Below are positions 61,400-64,000 of a stretch of DNA of 64,000 nt, one piece after another. Each line of letters opens with the position of its first letter. Positions within the stretch are counted from its first letter, which is position 1. The translations under genes and the position numbers were made by a program. The notes below the pieces were generated by a model. It was not told where the DNA came from and made no database searches. It worked only from the letters and a program-made list of their open reading frames with translations. Origin of the DNA: Bin52 sp965243345 (lineage in GTDB: Bacteria; Pseudomonadota; Alphaproteobacteria; Thalassobaculales; Thalassobaculaceae); the NCBI GenBank assembly GCA_965243345.1, contig CBDEUR010000003.1:248001-312000 (forward strand), in the 5' to 3' direction.

Positions 61400-63223
61400 A
61401 TGGCTGGACAAGATGTAGGGGGTCGGATGGACGGACAGGGCGGAATGCCCCCGGGCGGGCCGCGAATTCGCCGACTTCCGGACGGACTGGTCAATCGCAT
61501 CGCTGCCGGCGAGGTGATTGAACGGCCGGCCAGCGTGGTGAAGGAGCTGGTCGAGAACTCGCTTGATGCCGGCGCGACCCGGATCGACATCGTGTTGCGT
61601 GACGGAGGCCGCACGCTGATCGCGGTTGCCGATGACGGGTGCGGCATGGGAGCGGGCGATCTCGCGCTTGCCGTCGAGAGGCACGCGACCTCGAAACTGC
61701 CTGACGGGGACCTGCTGCGGATAGGCTCGCTCGGTTTCCGCGGCGAGGCGCTGGCCTCGATCGGGGCGGTGAGCCGGACCATCGTGACCTCGCGAGCCCG
61801 CGGCGCCGACCTCGCGTGGAGCATCGAGGTCGAGGGCGGCCGGGTCGGCGAACCCTGTCCGGGTGCGCTGGTCCGAGGGACCAGGGTCGAGATCCGCGAC
61901 CTGTTCCACGCCACGCCGGCGCGCCTGAAGTTCCTGAAGAGCGAACGGGCGGAATTCGGGCATGCCCGTGAGATCGTCGAGCGTCTGGCCATGGCTCACC
62001 CGGGCGTCGCGTTCTCCCTCGTCCACGGGGAGAGGACGGCACTCAGGCTCGAAGCCGGGACCGGTGATCCGGAGACGATGCGCAAGGCTCGTCTCGCAGC
62101 GGTCATGGGAGCGGAGTTCGCGGCAAACTCGGTCGTGGTGAACGACGAACGCGACGGTGTTCGGATAACCGGGCGCGCCGGGCTTCCCACCATCGGTCAC
62201 AGGAACGCCTCGCGGCAGTACATGTTCGTCAACGGCCGCCCGGTCCGCGATGCCCTGCTCGGCGGAGCGGTGCGTGGCGCCTACTCCGACTTCATGTCGC
62301 GGGACCGCTACCCGATGCTGGCGCTCTTCATCGAACTGCCCGGTGACAGGGTGGACGTGAACGTGCACCCGGCGAAGACCGAGGTCCGGTTCCGGGAGGC
62401 GTCGCTGGTGCGCGGACTGATTGTCGGCTCGCTGAGGAAGGCACTGCAGGACGCCGGTCACCGCGCCTCCTCGACCGTGGCGGACGATGCGCTGGGCATG
62501 ATGTCGCGCTCGCTCTCGCGCGGATCCTGGCAGTCGGGGCCGGGACGGGGGAACGCAACCGGCGCGGTTCCGGACCGCCTCGAGATGCGCGCACCGCCGG
62601 CTGCGCCCGCACCCGCGGACGAGCCGGTCCCGGAGGACGTGGAGTATCCGCTCGGGGCTGCGCGCGCGCAGCTGCACGAGACCTACGTCATTTCCCAGAC
62701 CGCTGACGGAATCGTGATCGTCGACCAGCACGCGGCACATGAGCGGCTGGTGTACGAACGCATGAAGGCCGAACTCGCCGGGTCCGGCGTCGAGCGCCAG
62801 GTCCTGCTGCTGCCGGAAATCGTCGAGCTCGGGGAGGGAGCGGTCACGCGGCTCGTCGAGCGTCGCGACGAACTCGCCGGGCTCGGCCTGGTGCTGGAGG
62901 GTTTCGGACCAGGGGCGGTCGTCATTCGCGAGATCCCCACGCTGCTCGGCCAGCCGGATATCGGTTCACTGGTGCGTGATGTCGCGGCCGAGCTCGAGGA
63001 AACCGGCACGGCGCTCGCACTGGAAGAGCGGCTCGCCCACATTTGCGGAACCATGGCCTGTCACGGCTCGGTCCGGGCCGGCCGCCGGCTCGCGGTCGAG
63101 GAGATGAACGCGCTGTTGCGGGACATGGAGAACACGCCGCATTCGGGCCAGTGCAACCACGGGCGCCCCACCTACGTGCACCTGAAGCTCGCCGAGATCG
63201 AGCGCCTGTTCGGTCGCAGGTAG
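61400..63223 (+). CDS. mutL: DNA mismatch repair protein MutL
   Basis: 607 residues. GHKL ATPase domain: VNRIAAGEVIERPASVVKEL, VENSLDAGA (about 31-59), DDGCGMG, GFRGEALASIGAV (about 112-124), YMFVNGRPVRD and VHPAKTEVRF. The C-terminal domain has the endonuclease motif DQHAAHERLVYE (DQHA-x2-E-x4-E, about 442-453), ICGTMACHGSVRAGRRL and CNHGRPTYVHL, so it is probably a nicking MutL as in bacteria without MutH. ATG 61400 is used; another Met nine codons on is possible. Confidence 0.96.
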   Translation: MAGQDVGGRMDGQGGMPPGGPRIRRLPDGLVNRIAAGEVIERPASVVKELVENSLDAGATRIDIVLRDGGRTLIAVADDGCGMGAGDLALAVERHATSKLPDGDLLRIGSLGFRGEALASIGAVSRTIVTSRARGADLAWSIEVEGGRVGEPCPGALVRGTRVEIRDLFHATPARLKFLKSERAEFGHAREIVERLAMAHPGVAFSLVHGERTALRLEAGTGDPETMRKARLAAVMGAEFAANSVVVNDERDGVRITGRAGLPTIGHRNASRQYMFVNGRPVRDALLGGAVRGAYSDFMSRDRYPMLALFIELPGDRVDVNVHPAKTEVRFREASLVRGLIVGSLRKALQDAGHRASSTVADDALGMMSRSLSRGSWQSGPGRGNATGAVPDRLEMRAPPAAPAPADEPVPEDVEYPLGAARAQLHETYVISQTADGIVIVDQHAAHERLVYERMKAELAGSGVERQVLLLPEIVELGEGAVTRLVERRDELAGLGLVLEGFGPGAVVIREIPTLLGQPDIGSLVRDVAAELEETGTALALEERLAHICGTMACHGSVRAGRRLAVEEMNALLRDMENTPHSGQCNHGRPTYVHLKLAEIERLFGRR

Positions 63224-63765
63224 GTCCTTCCGGACTGCGAGGACGCGGAGCAGGTCCGGGTCGACAGCACGGGTTCGAAGGCCCGGCGTTCGGGTTTTCC
63301 CGGCCCTGTCCGGTCAACGCTTCCTCCCGCCTCCGGACACCCTATCCGCGTTCCCGACGGCCTCGCGCTCCCGGGCTCAGGCGGGAGCGCGGTCACTTCT
63401 GGAAGCGCACGGGAGCGGCGTCGTTCCCTTCACGGTGCCGACAGACCACCACGGTCGTGGACAACCCTGCACCGGTCCGGATGGCTCTGGCGATCCCGCA
63501 TGTGACCGGCAGGCTCTCATCGCCGCGGGTACCGGGTCACGAATTTTGTCTGTCACCCGACGAAGGCCGCCGGATGGCATGAACCGGAACGACCCATTCG
63601 CGCCCCGGAGCAACGCCCCGCACACTCGGGAGCAGTGCAGGAATTTGACGAGGCCAGCAGGTCCGCATGCTAGAACACATGCATCGACATGACAGGCAGC
63701 ACGGCGGCCACCCGTTCCGGGCTTCCGGACTGTTCGGCCCCTGCTGCGTTCATCGGAGGTTCTCA
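63224..63765. other. Intergenic, no gene recognised
   Basis: 542 bases between mutL and the aminotransferase gene. The last 150 bases are somewhat less G+C-rich and should hold the aminotransferase promoter. No RNA gene or strong terminator was seen. Confidence 0.5.
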
Positions 63766-64000
63766 ATGGAACTCCTCGGCAACTCCTGGTCGGCCCGTGA
63801 CGTCGCCAGCCTGATTCACCCCAATTCGAACCTGCGGGCTCACCGGTCCGTTGGCGCCAACATCATGGAACGTGGCACCGGCGTTCGCGTCTTCGACGAA
63901 GACGGCAAGGACTACATCGAATGCATGTCCGGCCTGTGGTGCGCCTCGCTCGGTTTTCGAAACGAACGGCTGGCGCGTGCAGCCTATGACCAGCTGATGA
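63766..64000 (+). CDS. Class III aminotransferase (5' part only)
   Basis: 78 codons visible, cut by the window end. Residues NLRAHRSVGANIMERGTGVR (about 22-41) and VFDEDGKDYIECMSGLWCAS, then LGFRNERLARAAYDQL, are the N-terminus of omega-amino acid:pyruvate/class III PLP aminotransferases. CGGAGG lies about 9 bases before ATG 63766. The PLP Lys would be beyond the window. Substrate unknown. Confidence 0.85.
   Translation, partial: MELLGNSWSARDVASLIHPNSNLRAHRSVGANIMERGTGVRVFDEDGKDYIECMSGLWCASLGFRNERLARAAYDQLM

Overview
The window is strongly G+C-rich by eye, with short intergenic gaps and many ATGA/GTGA/TGATG stop-start overlaps. The block ribF-ileS-lspA-DUF3035 followed by two M16 peptidases and mutL, together with an alphaproteobacterial-style Fur without cysteine pairs, points to an alphaproteobacterium, probably of the Rhodospirillales type. 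Nothing in the window fixes genus or species. No replication genes, phage structural genes or CRISPR array are visible; there is one tRNA gene, tRNA-Thr(CGT).

Layout. 1-4.4 kb: the start of a leftward sugar-type ABC transporter operon (solute-binding protein and permease). It faces a decayed TfdA/TauD dioxygenase gene and a GntR/FadR-type regulator, with two small palindromes between them; an NnrU membrane protein follows. 4.4-6.9 kb: an XRE-2TM regulator, tRNA-Thr and Fur. 6.9-17.6 kb: a compact cobalamin corrin-ring locus (cobB, cobA, an unrecognised small gene, cbiD, cobK, cobM, cbiG-cobJ fusion, cobI, cobL, cobH, cbiX); cobO lies apart at 28 kb. The presence of CbiX, CbiG and CbiD suggests early cobalt insertion although most enzymes carry Cob-style names. 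17.9-23.1 kb: flavin monooxygenase-like protein, HIBADH-type dehydrogenase, HIT protein, HMG-CoA-lyase-like protein, type III CoA-transferase and a membrane protein. 23.1-26.2 kb: a less G+C-rich accessory patch with a DUF4143 ATPase, a truncated HamA/DUF1837-like gene and a long perfect DNA palindrome.

26.2-34.1 kb: a TauD-family dioxygenase, an SDR, cobO and a zincin, then a four-gene sugar-nucleotide cluster (HIT/GalT-like DUF4922-type protein, uridine-kinase-like P-loop protein, sucrose-phosphate-synthase-like GT4, GlgC). 34.5-38 kb: two nucleotidyltransferase modules typical of abortive-infection/toxin-antitoxin loci. One is an AbiEi-like winged-helix protein coupled to a DNA-polymerase-beta-type nucleotidyltransferase behind palindromic operators; the other is a single-chain MNT-HEPN fusion. 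38-42 kb: a secreted protein, a hydratase and a DUF1190 lipoprotein with its glutathionylspermidine-synthase-like partner. 42-46.8 kb: ribF, ileS, lspA, DUF3035.

46.9-58.2 kb interrupts what is often a contiguous block. It carries a DUF433/DUF5615 toxin-antitoxin pair with a frameshifted toxin, an ArsR-SRPBCC-haloalkane-dehalogenase-like operon, TfoX, and a leftward gene set that reads as gamma-butyrobetaine/carnitine catabolism: beta-keto acid cleavage enzyme, carnitine dehydrogenase, acyl-CoA dehydrogenase, ADP-forming acyl-CoA ligase with a one-base frameshift, and enoyl-CoA hydratase. 58.6-63.2 kb resumes with the two M16 peptidases and mutL; the window ends inside a class III aminotransferase gene. 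All functions are inferred from motifs and gene order read by eye; no database search was run.
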